A DNA stretch of 60,000 bases from Apostichopus japonicus. Taxonomy: Eukaryota; Echinodermata; Holothuroidea; Aspidochirotida; Stichopodidae. The stretch is taken from NCBI RefSeq assembly GCF_037975245.1, contig NC_092565.1, forward strand, positions 7,930,999-7,990,998. Direction: 5' to 3'. Shown piece by piece: positions 1 to 19,558 of this stretch. Within the stretch, counting starts at the first letter, position 1. Every line of letters starts with the position of its first letter. The notes under the pieces were generated by a model. It was not told the DNA's origin. It ran no database searches and saw only the letters and a list, made by a program, of their open reading frames with translations. Both the position numbers and the translations under genes were made by a program.

Positions 1-2865
1 AGACTGTTTGAAGTCATTACTATCTTACCAAAAGTAATGTGGTATCAATGATTCCAAGTCCCTATCCTCTCATCACAAGAATTGAAATTTGTGACAACAT
101 GGCTCATATATATATATCATCATTTTCATTGGTAAATGACATGCAATATCACTGTACTCTATACAGCACCAAGCTTGTCAGAGCAGCTTACAGTGTGTTT
201 GCAGCACACTCTCGACAGCACGTACAACGTACAGCAATATATCTGATAATCAAATACGATATATATAATTAACAATTCACAGCTGAGCATACTGTGCTTT
301 TAACCTGTAGGTTGGTGGCATAGGTGCCTTGATACTTTTTAATTGCCAATGCAAACTGGAGTAAAGGTTCTGATATCTACCTAAAAATACTAACAATCAC
401 CTTTAAGCACTATGCAATTGAAAACTGGAAGCCAGTATGAAATATGGCGTAACCTTTTTATGATAAATTTCCAATTTGGCTTGAGTTTTGGTGGAGAATC
501 CAGCTAATTGGCTGATTTTGGAATTTTCAAAAGTTCCAGTTTGAGAGGGAGTTTAATATTCAGTAATTATTTTCTACAATGACATCGATTTAGCTGTCAG
601 TATCCTCACGATTCTAACGTTTTAATATTCAAATTGAAAGAGAGAGCTGTGAAAGTGTTGACCATTTCTCACGTATCAGGCTTTTAAGGTATTGCAACTT
701 GCAGGAGGTTGCCAAATTCACACTTCTGGCTTTCATGTTGTAAGAGTCCCTCTTACACTGTGTATGTGTTTTAACCTCTCTCTGTAAATTTCCAGATGTG
801 TCTGTAGAAAGGCTGACAGGTTGATATCAATCGTCAAACTTCTGGTTTCTTGGCACCATTACGAAACACCTGTTTCATTACTTTTTTCTTGCTAGCAATA
901 ATTGGCACACATTATGGTAATTGTTGCACCTGTGAATTAAAGGCTGATATATCTGTTAATGTATAAAGTAAGGAACACTGAGTTAAACATGAAAGAATTG
1001 GCTGAATGAAGAATGGGTGGCAGGGGAGGAGGGGGAGGGGTGGGAGAGTCAGTCATGGGTATAGTGATGGGGGGGGGCCAGAAGAAGAGACTTGGTTTAG
1101 AAAAGTTAATGTGTGTTAGTTTGTCAAAAGGATAGGGAAGCTTGCCCTGGCAGTGCAACCTGTGGACCTAGTAGTTAAATAAAATAAAATAAGTATCTCA
1201 GACCCCTGACACATTTCTTTATAACTGTTCATTCAACAAGAGTTGACAGTCACAAAGTTTTCTAGGTCAGATCATTTATAGGCCATGTAAGATATACCAG
1301 GACTTCTTGGTTACCTTGACACCTGGGCAGGCATATTCCAAGCACTTCCCTTCCCTTCCCACCCCATTCTCTCTCAACCCTTCCCTACTCCCTATCACAA
1401 ACAAGATATTTCTTAAGCTCTGTTAAGCCGAATTGAGTCACTGGAGTTTAAACGGCTCATAATGCTGCTGAGTGTTGAGCTACAGTGGGACGTCCATAAT
1501 GTACGAACTTGCTAAGCACCTCTAGATACATACATATACTGTAGCTCTACTAAGAGGGTAAACATGCACCTCTGGCTGTCAGTTTGCCCTTTCACCCTTC
1601 TCAAGTATCCCTCATAATTGCTTGATGTTGTACCAAAGTTAGGTGACTTTGAAGCTGGACGAGTTCTTTTTATGTGACTTGTTTGAACAGAAAATGGAAG
1701 ATAGCGTTATTAATCGTCCATTCCATCTCTGCTAAAATTTGTGTCATGTTCTTGTTTAAGACGTCAATTAGCAGTAAACCTATATTGATTTCGATCAATC
1801 ATTTAATGGCGTTATTGGATACTTAAACCTAATGACAGTAGAGGTTGTGAGCTCGAAAACTTCAGTTTCATTTTAAATAAAACTATAAAGGTTTAAAATG
1901 TCAACATTTCCCTAGCTGCTTTGATTCCTCGCCAAATTAGTAATTTAATAGTAAATCATGCTGTCCATTTGATATGCATAACATCTATGATTTAGATAAC
2001 AATAGGATCATGTAAGGGCCATCAAGTCACAAAGGAGTACAGCTGAACTATTAACTTTGCAGGGAAAACTGTTTTCACTTTGGACAAGCCTTTAATAATA
2101 CCATCAAAATCATGTCTCTGATGCTGCACAATTCAGGTGATGGTCATGTGTTTTTTATAAATGAAATAAAGAACGGAACAAGAAAGAACAGAAAAATCAG
2201 AAAATACAAGATTCAAATTGTCATGCAGCCAAGGACTACCTCTTCTTGATGATAGTTAACCCTGAAAACTGAAAGCAGCTACAGTAAGTGACAGAGTCAT
2301 TTTGTGGTCCCTTGACCAACGTATTGTTTTAACATGAGCTAATTTAACCTGTAGCTGCTGTTACTCTGGCATGACGTCGCTCAGACATAGTACTTTATAG
2401 CTCAAACCCCCACTGTTGCTTCTTTATAAACCAAAATTCTCTGAAGGATGCTTGCTATCCCAGAAAAGTACCGTTCACCTCTTGACATAATTTAAAGGCA
2501 GCAATTGCACTTTGGCATATTTCATGATGTATTTTATAGAAAAATGTGGGTTTGACTTGAACTGTTCTCTGAAGTCGTCCAGGTTAGCTATATAGAGGTA
2601 TTCAATACAATTTAACCCACTGAAAACGTGTTATCTTTTCTGCTGCGTATATAGCAGAGTTTGTGGTACCGTTTTTTACGTCAAAATTGGCAGTGATTGC
2701 AGTTGCATGTAAGCATTTTTCCTTTTGATTTTGTTATCGTCGGTCACCCTTAATCTCTATTTGCGGGAAGCAGTTCCCTATCCTGCTTCCTGACTGGCTC
2801 CTACAGAACTAATCATTTCCACAAGCCTTGCTTACGTTCGTCCGACTGACGGGTATATACATCAT

Positions 2866-3395
2866 TTTTTTTTACCGAGCAAGTGAATTTTCGAGGGCTT
2901 CGTTTTTGTGTTGGTTGTTTCTCCCTGATCTCTGCATATATCGGCAAGAGAGATGGTTGACTGTCTACCGGGATCTCAAACAGGAAATATGCTATCAGGT
3001 GTTCAAACAACAGGTCAGTGCAGGTGGGTAAGACAACGAAGGACAACCACCGACTTTTAAATGTGTGGCATGTACATCATCGACAATCAAACCTGGCTTC
3101 TCTCCCTCCATAAGAAACAGTGATCAATACTTATAGCAAATCCTTGTAAAATGTCTTTGCTGTCTCCCAGAGGAGAGTGTACTCCATACTAGGCTTTGTT
3201 CTTGTTTTTTTCTCCCCAATCCTCCTTTTCTTCTGCCCCCAATGGTCCCCTCCCCCCAAATAGGAAATTGGTATAAATTTGTATTAAAGTAACTATATAC
3301 TGTGGATATATATGATCATGATGATCATGAGATCAGGGAGAAACAACCAACACAAAAACGAAGCCCTCGAAAATTCACTTGCTCAGTAAAAAAAA
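2866..3395. repeat. Inverted repeat, two 67-bp arms
   Basis: Arm 2866-2932 is the reverse complement of 3329-3395, with one mismatch (2876 against 3385). The arms are separated by 396 bp. The inner halves of both arms include a run of T or A. No target-site duplication or transposase was seen. Confidence 0.85.
2953..3027 (+). CDS. Weak candidate for a 5' coding exon of the RNF38/44-like gene
   Basis: An ATG at 2953 opens 25 codons (MVDCLPGSQTGNMLSG...) that end exactly at a good donor (gtaaga at 3028) in phase 0. Exon 8491-8705 requires that phase. No other upstream exon was found that fits as well. Against it: the segment is short, the resemblance to the human RNF38 N terminus is slight, it lies beside one arm of an inverted repeat, and the implied intron is about 5.5 kb. 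It could be chance. Confidence 0.2.
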
Positions 3396-6300
3396 TTTGG
3401 TTGTCTGAATGTTCAGGTAGAGATTAAGAACTGAAACTTCAATACAAAATTATGTATGGAAGTGGGTCATACCTCCCCGTCCTTATTATTCTGATAACAC
3501 CAGAGTACAGTATGTGTATTGTGGGAAGAAACTGTGTACAACATAATTTGGTGTTTTGCTATACATAATCACCTCATTAAAAAACCTCAGATACAAAAGT
3601 AACCCCAAAACCTCAGAAATTTTCTTTCCACTACTAATGATCACCTACATTACTTTTTTGTCTTTTAAGGTTTATCATAAATTGTTTTTGTGTTTGTGGT
3701 CAGTGTAATATGCTGGACTGTTGCAATCCGGGTACATATCAGCAAACCTGATCTCGTTTAAAGATAGTATGGATAGCTGTGTCTATTGACTTAATACTAA
3801 CCACTGAGTTGGAGATTGGTGGTTATAAATTGTAGATAACACTGTAACCTATGTGGACCGCTGATGTAGGAATTAAGACTGAATGTGTATGCTCTTCTGA
3901 TAAACTATCAGGATCCTTGCTCGCTTTCTTTTGGCCTTTGTATCTATTGTTCCCAAACAGTAGGTGTCTGTATGGCCTTTGGTAACTACTGTATTGAAGT
4001 CAGCATAGGCTCTAGTTTGAATTGTAATGTGTAGTAAAGACAATACAGGTGCAAAGGTCATAGGTGCTATTTGCTGTAGAACAGTTTGGTGCCTTTCTGA
4101 GACTTTCTTTTTTCTCCAAAGCTTTGGTAATTTCTGGAAAAAACAATGTGTTTTCTGCTTTTGTGCATTGTCAGGTCAGGCCTTCCAGGATTTAAGTTGT
4201 TATTGGTGGCCTTCGTTGTTTCTATAGAAACTGTGATTAAGCGTAAAGTTAAAGGATAAAAGCTTTCCTGTGGCTCCAAAAATACAACATTAAGAGAATT
4301 AAACTCATAAACATCTAAGGAAACTGGATGATTTTTAGGTTTTTCTGCCATCATGGTTATTCAGTTGACAACCCCCCCCCTCCCCCAGACCCATGTTTAG
4401 GTACCCAACTGCTCTTTTAAAATGAATCTTCCAAAAAGAAAATGTAACTTTGATAAATGTGGTAGTATCACACAAGTTATTGGTTCAAAGTATTCATAGT
4501 TCAGTTGAAAGTTTGCCAAGTTAATGCATTCTCATGATGTTCTTTACGATTCATTCTTTTTTTTTTTGTTTTGGTGCGCTTTCATGTTGCAGAAGAAGTA
4601 TTAGTACATTCTCTGCTGTTCTGCTATGTTTGTTCAGTGCAGGGAACATTAGGAATGTGATAACGATTTGTCTGGCTCTTGGCCCCCTCTCAGCAGTGCT
4701 ACCTCAAATTACATTTTCCCACTGACCTATGACCCTTACCAATGTCATTGCCAGTGTTATAAACCAAACAAACCACAAATTTATCTTCTAAGGGCAGGCA
4801 GGTTTAAAAAAAGGGCTCAGGGGTGATATATATCTTGCCAGGGAATTAACTATATGGTTCTTTGTGTCTTTTCCTGTGCCTTTCATTTGCATACAATTTT
4901 TAAGAGTGAAGGGGCTGAATAAGCATCTCAGGTGGAACAATAAAATCTGTGTTAGTTTATCACAGTTTGTGGGTACTGTGTGGAAGAGATATACATTTGG
5001 TTTATCAGAAGGGTGGGGTGGGTGGGTATATTGCAGGTATATAAAATAAGCTTACCATTATATCTGGAAATGAGTTTTGTTCATGCAGTATTAAGGACTT
5101 TAAGCAGCCAGCACAATAAACTAGACATGACATGCTAGACATGTAAACACACTTGGACACAGTTTTGTATCTTAAGTGTGTTACAACACACTTGTAGTTA
5201 GTGGATATACTTTGTACTTAGTAAACAATATTAGTAAGATTTCATCATTAGAACATGGATTACATTCTCTCTGGTGACTGGTGGTGCAGTGATTGCCACT
5301 CAATGATACTTGAACTTGAACCTGATTAACAAACTGAATGCTGCCTTCGTAATATATTAAATACCTCACCAACCTGTCTCCACACAAGTGCTGCTAACTC
5401 TCAAACTGTTATAACCCAAGCATGGTGTCATGGTCTACCATCATCAGCATTCTACAGCCGAAAGGGTCTGGAAAAGCTGTTTGTTATTAAAATCTCGAAT
5501 TGCTCAGTGAATTAGTTTGTTAATTGAAACAATGGGCTTGATGAATCGTTTGCATTTTATTGTCGTTTTGTTTTTCTTGACACATACACTGACTCACAAA
5601 CACACTAATTTATGTCAATTATGGATCAAGTTTTGATGTTTTCTCCAGATTCTCCTCCCGATGCTCGAAGTTGTCTTTTTGTCTTCTGCTCTTGGTGAAC
5701 AATTTTGGTAACTTAAGAGCTGACCACCTCCCCCATCTCTTTGAAGTTTTTGTAATCACTGGGACATCCCATATGTTTCTATTAATTCTCCTCATGTTGA
5801 CCCATGATTCTTTGTTCATTGTCAGTGTCTTTATCCTTTATTATGTGATGTACCATTTGGAGGTCCAACATAAACGTATATGTTTCTATTATTTCTCACC
5901 ATGTTGGCTCGTTCTGTTTTCATTGTGAGCGTCTGTATCCTCAGAATGTAAATACCTGGATACCAGTAAGTTTTGAAGTATCCGTAGAGTTCACTCTGGA
6001 AGCCTTGATTCCTTTACACAGTTTATTGCAATAGTGGTCTCTTCCTGGGACTTAATGGGAATGATACTTCCTGAGAATTATGCTTCCTGGGAATTAGACT
6101 TATGTTTCCTGGGACTTATGCTTCCATGGACATAGCTTTAAACAAAATTCTTGTGGCATTGTTAGTGGCTTGATCTTTGTTGGGGTCCAGAAAAAAGAAA
6201 CAGTGGTAGGAGATTACGATCTAACTAAGGAGAGCGTTTGTTCAGTTGAAAAGTTTACCCTTCGAAAAACTTCAGTTGGCCATTGGCAAATTCTGCTAAT

Positions 6301-7753
6301 CTGGTATGAGGTATTGATTAATTTGAAATAGGGTCAAATAAAGTGTACTTGAAATATAGGTGAAAAGCAGCTTCGACTTCATGCCTCAATATCCACGCAT
6401 AAGAGAATTGTAGCAGCTAGAGTTTTTTGAAATCCTAAGACCTCTTTCCTTCCCACCCCCCCCCCCCAAAAAAAGAAAAAAGGAAGATAGCTTCTTTTGT
6501 CTGTCTCATCAGGAGACCACAAACTGTACTTGCTTTAGTGCTAGTCATAATCCCTTTCATTTTGTCCTATTTACTCAAGAGGAAAACGGTTCCATCTAAT
6601 ATCCCTTTCCTGTTTGAGTTTCTGATCTCAGAGAAGGTGGCCTGGCACCTGTTTATTGGACTACGGAACCACAAACTAGACAACAGATGTGTACGCTTGT
6701 TTCCAACCTTTTCTCTTTCCTTTACCCATAGACTGACCTAAAGTAATAAAATTCCAATCAACTGTGTTATGTTGATTTCCTAGAATACTGGAAGGAATTC
6801 TGCCCTTTTTGATGGTAATAGCCTCCTAGAAATGGGTATGGAGGTCGGAGGAAGACATTGATGGTGGGGGGGGGGGGGGTGGGGACTTGTGGAAATATAT
6901 AAAAAAGGAATGACTTATCTGGTAAATGGTATAGCAAAATTCTGTATAAAATGGGCAAGTTTGGCTGTACAAATGCAGTTATTATTAACTACTGAAGTTG
7001 GTGCTTAACTTCTATTTTAGTGGGAGGAAGTGGGGGAGGGGAGAGGAGGAATGGGAGTGAAGGATAATGAATTCTTTATGGGAAGATAAGAACTGAATAT
7101 ATGTTGGTTTGTTAAGTATCTTAAGATGCTGTATGCTTGTTTCAATGGGCTTAGATGTGGTCACTTATCTAGCATCTCCATTAGTTGTGCATATTTGGTA
7201 CATAGTACAGTAGATGACTGTGTTCTCTCCCTCAGTAAAGCAAAATTATTACATTAACTGTTAGCTGTTCTTTATAGTGTATTTTCTGATACATGTGCTG
7301 TGTGTTCAGTTGTACTTCATATATTAAATATCATAATTATTAATTATTATTGAATTATTATTATTATATCAAGTCATAACTGTCTATATTGAGGCAGCCA
7401 AGTACTGTAAGCTTCTCAACATCATTACATTTTGAAGATTCACCTCTCTCTTGCTCTTCCCCATCAATCCCATTAAAAAGATAAGGAAAACAAAAACAAA
7501 ACAAACAAACAAACAAGAAAACAATGTATCATTCAACCCAACAAATAAAACTTTTTTTCCGCAGCACAGTTTACTGATAAAGAAAAGCCCATCGAGTGGC
7601 ATTGTAATGGCAGTGCATTCGTAAATTTATAACCCATAAAGCATACTTATGTACTCCAGTAATCATCACCGAGTCCCATTGCCCCTGCTCCTTCCATCAC
7701 ACTGTATACCACAACAATTTTAAACTTCCCTGCCGTTTTAATGGCATCATATG

Positions 7754-8023
7754 CTAAGGAGATGCTGTATCCCCAAACAAATTAAATTTGCCTTCATTCA
7801 CTCTTGGGCTGCTCTGAGATTGATCCCTGTTCGATTGTGTGCTGCTTCCCACTGGGTCATCTCTCCGTGAGGATAGCAAAGGCTGAGATGCAACAGAGAG
7901 AATTCCACGCATTCGTCCCATGGCAGATAACCAGCAGACTAGGTTTGACCTGGCTTCTGGGCTAGAAACCTGCTGAGGAGTAGTAGCTTCAGTCAAAGAT
8001 TGAGAGCAGGATGGCCAGTAAGG
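7754..8023 (-). CDS. Candidate terminal exon of an unrecognised minus-strand gene
   Basis: On the minus strand a long pyrimidine tract ending in ttttttgtcag is followed directly by 89 open codons and a TAG. The frame opens with PYWPSCSQS, contains GRMRGILSV, is rich in Ser/Gln/Arg, and ends NLFGDTASP. An ATTAAA lies a few bases past the stop (plus-strand 7737-7742). The strong acceptor and the complex peptide make it exon-like. I do not recognise the protein and found no upstream partner exon. It would be nested, antisense, in the 5' region of the RNF38/44-like gene. It could equally be a pseudogene fragment or a non-coding exon. Confidence 0.3.
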   Translation of the reverse strand, partial: PYWPSCSQSLTEATTPQQVSSPEARSNLVCWLSAMGRMRGILSVASQPLLSSRRDDPVGSSTQSNRDQSQSSPRVNEGKFNLFGDTASP

Positions 8024-8490
8024 CTGACAAAAAAAAAGAAGATGAAAAAAAAGATGGAGGACAAGCAGTGGTAACAAAAAATTGGTATGAAGCCAATGGG
8101 GGATAGCATGTGTTCTAGATATTGTTGCTTGTACACACATTGAAGATGAACAAGTCTGGCAGGCCTACTCAGTGTCATTGTATAAAATGTTAGAAGAGAG
8201 TAGTACATTGTGTGAAGGTGTCTGTGTGTGTGACTGTGTGTTGACATGGAAAATTCAATGTGCCAGTGTCTATGTGTTAGCGACTGTATAATATCCTCTC
8301 ATTTCTTGTCGGCCACACAGAATGCTAAGGTATTGAACACAAGTACAGCTTTTAAACAGGGAACAACTTGCCAAGCATTTTGCAGTGGGATATTTTTCCA
8401 CTTCTTCTATCCAGGTCCAGGCAAATGTTAATTAATATGCATGGATAGGACGATACTCATTTCTTTCCTTCCCTCGTTTGTATTTTCCAG

Positions 8491-15428
<6,938 letters not shown>

Positions 15429-16061
15429 ATGAGAATCTCTCCCCTTTGGAAGTCCGGGGACTGGATGATAAGAAATTCAGGAAGTATTTGATCCACCAAC
15501 CGAGTTAATGTCAGGTGTTCCAACTAGTGTTCGACCGATTGTATGACAATCGGTTTTACCGATTACCGATTATTTCCTGTGACAATCGGCCGATTGCCGA
15601 TTACCGATTACCGATTATTTCAAAATTTTCGTGGAACTGGCCTAATGTATGATTAAGTGTTATGCATGATTACCAACTTCTAGGCCAATACAATCAAAGA
15701 TGTAAATGAACCACTTAACTTTTCACAGTAAAGATTAATGGAGCAAGAAAAGAACACTGTAATACATACATGGGGCGATGTACGATTATAACGAGGAGTC
15801 GCAATATTGCAATCTCGCCACAACACAGTACTGTACAGACTACAGAAGGGGGGAAATAGTAGCCATTGGCTACGAAATGAAAAACAAAAAAGTTAGGGAC
15901 AGGTTTTACAACTGCTACGAAAACCATTATCAGTGTTGCAACTCAAACGTAAATAAAGTGAAAAGTATATCGCACGTAAATAAAATATTCGTTATTTCGT
16001 TAGCTGATATCGAAATATATGATCTGATATGAAAAATAATGTTTAGGCCTAAGAGTAAGTT

Positions 16062-16102
16062 GGCCTGACGTTTCGATCCTAGCAGGATCGAAATGTAACG
16101 CC
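16062..16102 (-). ncRNA. Hammerhead-like hairpin remnant inside the hAT element
   Basis: A 10-bp perfect stem (16071-16080 with 16084-16093) is closed by a 3-nt loop. Read on the minus strand, GGATCGAAACGTCAGGCC matches the stem II / GAAA / GUC segment I associate with hammerhead motifs of Penelope-like retroelements. The other conserved box, CUGANGA, is not present: the matching position reads GTTACATTTC. I therefore infer a degenerate, probably inactive copy, or simply a hairpin that resembles one. Confidence 0.3.
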
Positions 16103-16266
16103 ACATTACTTATAACATATTCTTACAAGGGCTCTTTAGTGGATAAGCAGTTTTATTTTATTATGAAAAATAAAACAATCCCGAACGTTTGCTTCAAGTT
16201 TTCAATTACCATCTGCGCGGTAAAACTTACGATCGAACGAACGTTGTTTCAAACGATCATACACAG

Positions 16267-16295
16267 TAAGTCAATGGCGCTTCTCCATTGACTTA
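16267..16295. repeat. 11-bp hairpin inside the hAT element
   Basis: TAAGTCAATGG at 16267-16277 pairs exactly with 16285-16295 across a 7-nt loop. A related CCATTGACTT follows near 16329. This is an internal palindrome of the element with no known role. Confidence 0.7.
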
Positions 16296-18034
16296 ACTAC
16301 ATGTGGGAGAAATCACACACTAAAGTCCCATTGACTTTGTCGCGGCGTGTCACTGGAAATCAGACTTGCTTTTAGTCGGTTGCGGTAAGGAGTTTAGTTA
16401 CTGTTAGCACGTATGGTGGTAGATGCGGCATAGGAAAAAAAGTTCATCGGGTTTTTCGTAAAAATATGCGTAAGAATGTTTGCCTAATCACAAAATACTG
16501 TTATGCAGTAGAACTTCTGAGGAATGTCGCCCAACGTGTTTATGGACTTTTAGGTGTATTTGGAGCCTTGATTTCATCATTTTATGCCATTTGTAAAATC
16601 TTGGGCGCATTTTCAAACTTAACAGTTCTGAAGCTCAACCGTTCTTCAGCCAGACTAGCCTAATGTACGTAGTTCTCACAATGAACAAAGCCTAATGTTA
16701 TTGTTTTCACTTTCCAGTTTTCACCTACGGTGAAACGGCCAAAGTGGTTCAAAAGTATACTGATTTGGTGATTATATTTAGTATAGACAATTTTTCTTTC
16801 GTATCAATCGTTTAACATGATGACAGGTGGTTCTGTTAGATGCAACAAGCGAAGTAAAAAAATAAGTCGTTCCCCTAAGCTTATCGCGGGTATACTGTGT
16901 GTTGTTACGCGGGTATACAGCATGATGTTAACTGACAAAACTGGATAGTGTATCGAACAGCATTTGTGCAAACTCGCGCGAGGAACTTACGATACCGTTA
17001 CACGGTAGATTAGCGCACCTTCCCCGGCTATGAATAGCATTGAATCGAATGCTCAAAAAAATTTCTCCCGCTGTTAGTTGTGGTGTTTCAAAAGCGCGGA
17101 AAATACAATCCTTTATGTGGAACGTAATAATCGGTTCCAACTAATCGGTAGCGCAATGGATTTTGCCGATGCCGATTATTTACCGATTGTCTGATAATCG
17201 GCCCGATGCCGATTGTCTAACCGATTATCGGTCGAACACTAGTTCCAACGGTGTGTCCTTAGTAGTGGACTGGTCGATGTGGACCGCACTGTGGTGTCAG
17301 TTTAATAAGATGAAAGAAGAGTTTCAATGTCATGTCATGTTTTTTTTTTTTCCATTTTTTTTTCAGAGGTGAATGATGTGTCTTTACTAAAAAGTAAAAC
17401 AGGCACTCATACTCCTCATTGGAGAGATGGGTGTATAAATGGTGTTAATCTCATGTATATCATGCTACGTAGATGGAGAGACGGTGTTTAAATGGTGTTA
17501 CTTCTAGTGTATCAATCAATATCCGCTGTATGGATCAATAAGATGTTAACTGTTGTAGATTAACATAATGTGAGCCTTTTAACAATTGCACCCTGTGTCT
17601 AACTGTCTAACACTTTTCACAATTTGAAACCGGGTCAAACGTTGACACTTTTGTGGGATATGCTTTCAGGGAAACTTTACAACAAATGTGGCTTTATTTT
17701 TATTATCTGTCCATATGTAACAAGTGTACAGATTTTGCTGTTTGAAAGTATAATGTGGTGTTTGACTTTGAAGGAAATTTTTCATAGTGGCTACATATGG
17801 AACATAATGCAAAAGTATTTTAATCTTGGCAACGTTTGTTCCCACACTAGAAGTAGATTGTCACTCACTTGTTTGAGCTTGTCCAAGGTTAGTGAAAGAT
17901 TGCTTGCATTTTAAAGCAAACTTTAACATTTTGTGTTGGTTCACCTTTTCATGTACAAATGTTTAGACTAAAAACCAACAGGTGTGAAAGACTTGTTCCC
18001 TAGAAAGGCAGAGGCGTGCGGAGTGGATATATCA

Positions 18035-18073
18035 CCGGCTGTTGTACCGACGCACGGACGGACAGACAGCCGG
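18035..18073. repeat. GC-rich hairpin in AT-rich 3' flank
   Basis: CCGGCTGT (18035-18042) pairs with ACAGCCGG (18066-18073). After single-base bulges the stem continues with TGT/ACA and CCG/CGG, about 14 bp in all, around a 9-nt loop. It stands out in otherwise AT-rich sequence. It may be a structured RNA element or a fragment of a GGAC/CAGA-type simple repeat. Confidence 0.6.
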
Positions 18074-19558
18074 CGACGTTAAGTTATCGCAAGTCTTGAT
18101 GTGTTTTGCCTAGTATGTGTAGAGTGTAGAGAAAGGAATGTTCATATTTACAGTGAGTAGAGTTTTTCATGATTAAAGACCAAGAGTTTGTTTTTTATCA
18201 TTCTCAAAACAGATCATTGTTACTAGACGTGTAGAAATAGAGAGACTGTGCTGTGATTGACACTTGAGAAATATTAACCTAGCTGGCAGATTAAAAAAAA
18301 AAAAAAAGAAGAAAAAAAAACATGACTTTACAACAACAACAACAACAAAAACCCATAAAAATAATATAAATTGGTAGATTAGCTCATGATGTTAGCTTTC
18401 ATGTACAGTCCCTTTTAAACATGATGAAGTCTTCTGGTCAGAAAAGTCCTTTAATAGTGACTTTATCTTTCTTTCACTTTTTTTTTTTTTTCTATCAAGT
18501 TTTTCTTGGTGTAAGCAAGATGCATTGTAGGTGATCTTTGATGGATGTGGTCTCACCCGATTGTAGCATTAAAAAAAAAAAAGGAACATAGTTCTGTTGG
18601 TTGTCTTGTTGTGCCTTACATATCTGGGTCAACAAAATATTCTCTCTTCTCTGATTGTTATTGCTTCTTGGATATGCCTTGACATTTTAATGTTCTGTTT
18701 CACATAGCTCGCTTCAGTATTCATACTAATTTATTCAACCTTCCAGTGATTTGACTAGGAAAATAATTGAAAACCAGCTTGCTTTTTCCTTTTTTTTTTT
18801 TTTTTTTAAAGAGGCCTTTCAGTATTTTTCCTTTCAATTTTTATATTTTTGTTTTTACAGATTCCATGCCAGCTCAATTATGTTTTTGTTTGGTAAAATT
18901 TAGTATTCACTTGAAATATGGATGGACATAATTCCCTTTTACTTTGATAATATTTGCCTTGTGTTATTCTTTTTTTTGGTTTTTTGTTTTGTTTATTTGG
19001 TTCAATTTTTTTTTTTTGTGTGTCAGATTAATTTTTTTTAAGCTCCCCCCCAAAACGGATTCTTTTGCTTGTTTTTCTACATTTTCTTAATTCCCTTGAT
19101 TCCAGTGAAATTTTGCAATTTATCAATTGTTCTTGTTATTAACACAAATGTCTGCCAACCATGTTTCTTTTCTATTTGATATAATTTCTTCACCACTTTG
19201 ATTAGACAGAAAAATTAATAATTAAATAAATAAATGAAAAGAAAAAAAAGAAATTGTTTCTAGAAAGTAGGGTTGATTTTGTAATGAAATTTAGTGATTT
19301 TTTGGTATACTAGATTTGCAATATATATATATATATATTTATACTTCAAAGTGTGGTGCTATTTAGGGTGAACAAACTGTCTTTAACAGTATATATATGT
19401 ATTTTTCGTGGGGTGCGTTCTTGTGCTTAGAATTTTTTCAAAGTGATATTTGTTCGTTGAGCAACTTAAAAAAGAAAAGAAAAAAACGTCTCAAAATATG
19501 CATGTGAACTTACACTCTAATCTGTCAGCAGACTACCCTCAATAATTGGCTGAGTCAT

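Larger units (their letters stand above)
1..8490. other. Upstream and first-intron DNA of the RNF38/44-like gene
   Basis: Apart from the inverted repeat and the two weak exon candidates, I see no coding exon with convincing splice sites here. Notable simple sequence: a purine/G-rich stretch at 1015-1085, C or G runs near 4370, 6452-6470 and 6868-6882, imperfect short repeats of a cttcctggga-type unit at 6044-6125, and an A/C-rich run at 7490-7520. The open frames in this stretch are short and look random. Confidence 0.5.
15525..17241. mobile_element. Non-autonomous hAT-type DNA transposon
   Basis: The left end TAGTGTTCGACCGAT is matched by its exact reverse complement at the right end. The element is flanked by a perfect 8-bp direct repeat GTTCCAAC (15517-15524 and 17242-17249). 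An 8-bp target duplication and a TAGNG terminus are hallmarks of the hAT superfamily. Both ends are packed with copies of ACCGATT/AATCGG, the usual subterminal transposase-binding repeats. No transposase frame is present (the longest frames are under 100 codons), so it must have been moved in trans. It lies 96 bp past the RNF38/44-like stop codon. Confidence 0.88.

Noticed and set aside
1015-1085. G-rich stretch that could form a quadruplex
   Set aside because: Several similar G or C runs occur across the window (6868, 22410, 44970, 46492). They look like ordinary simple sequence.
8011-8106. Plus-strand frame starting MASKADKKKEDEKK
   Set aside because: A lysine/glutamate run created by A-rich DNA, which is the complement of the pyrimidine tract of the candidate minus-strand acceptor. 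Its possible donor (gtaaca) is poor.
15715-17140. Several open frames of 65-84 codons inside the hAT element
   Set aside because: No transposase, BED zinc finger or hAT dimerisation motif. Treated as chance frames of a non-autonomous element.
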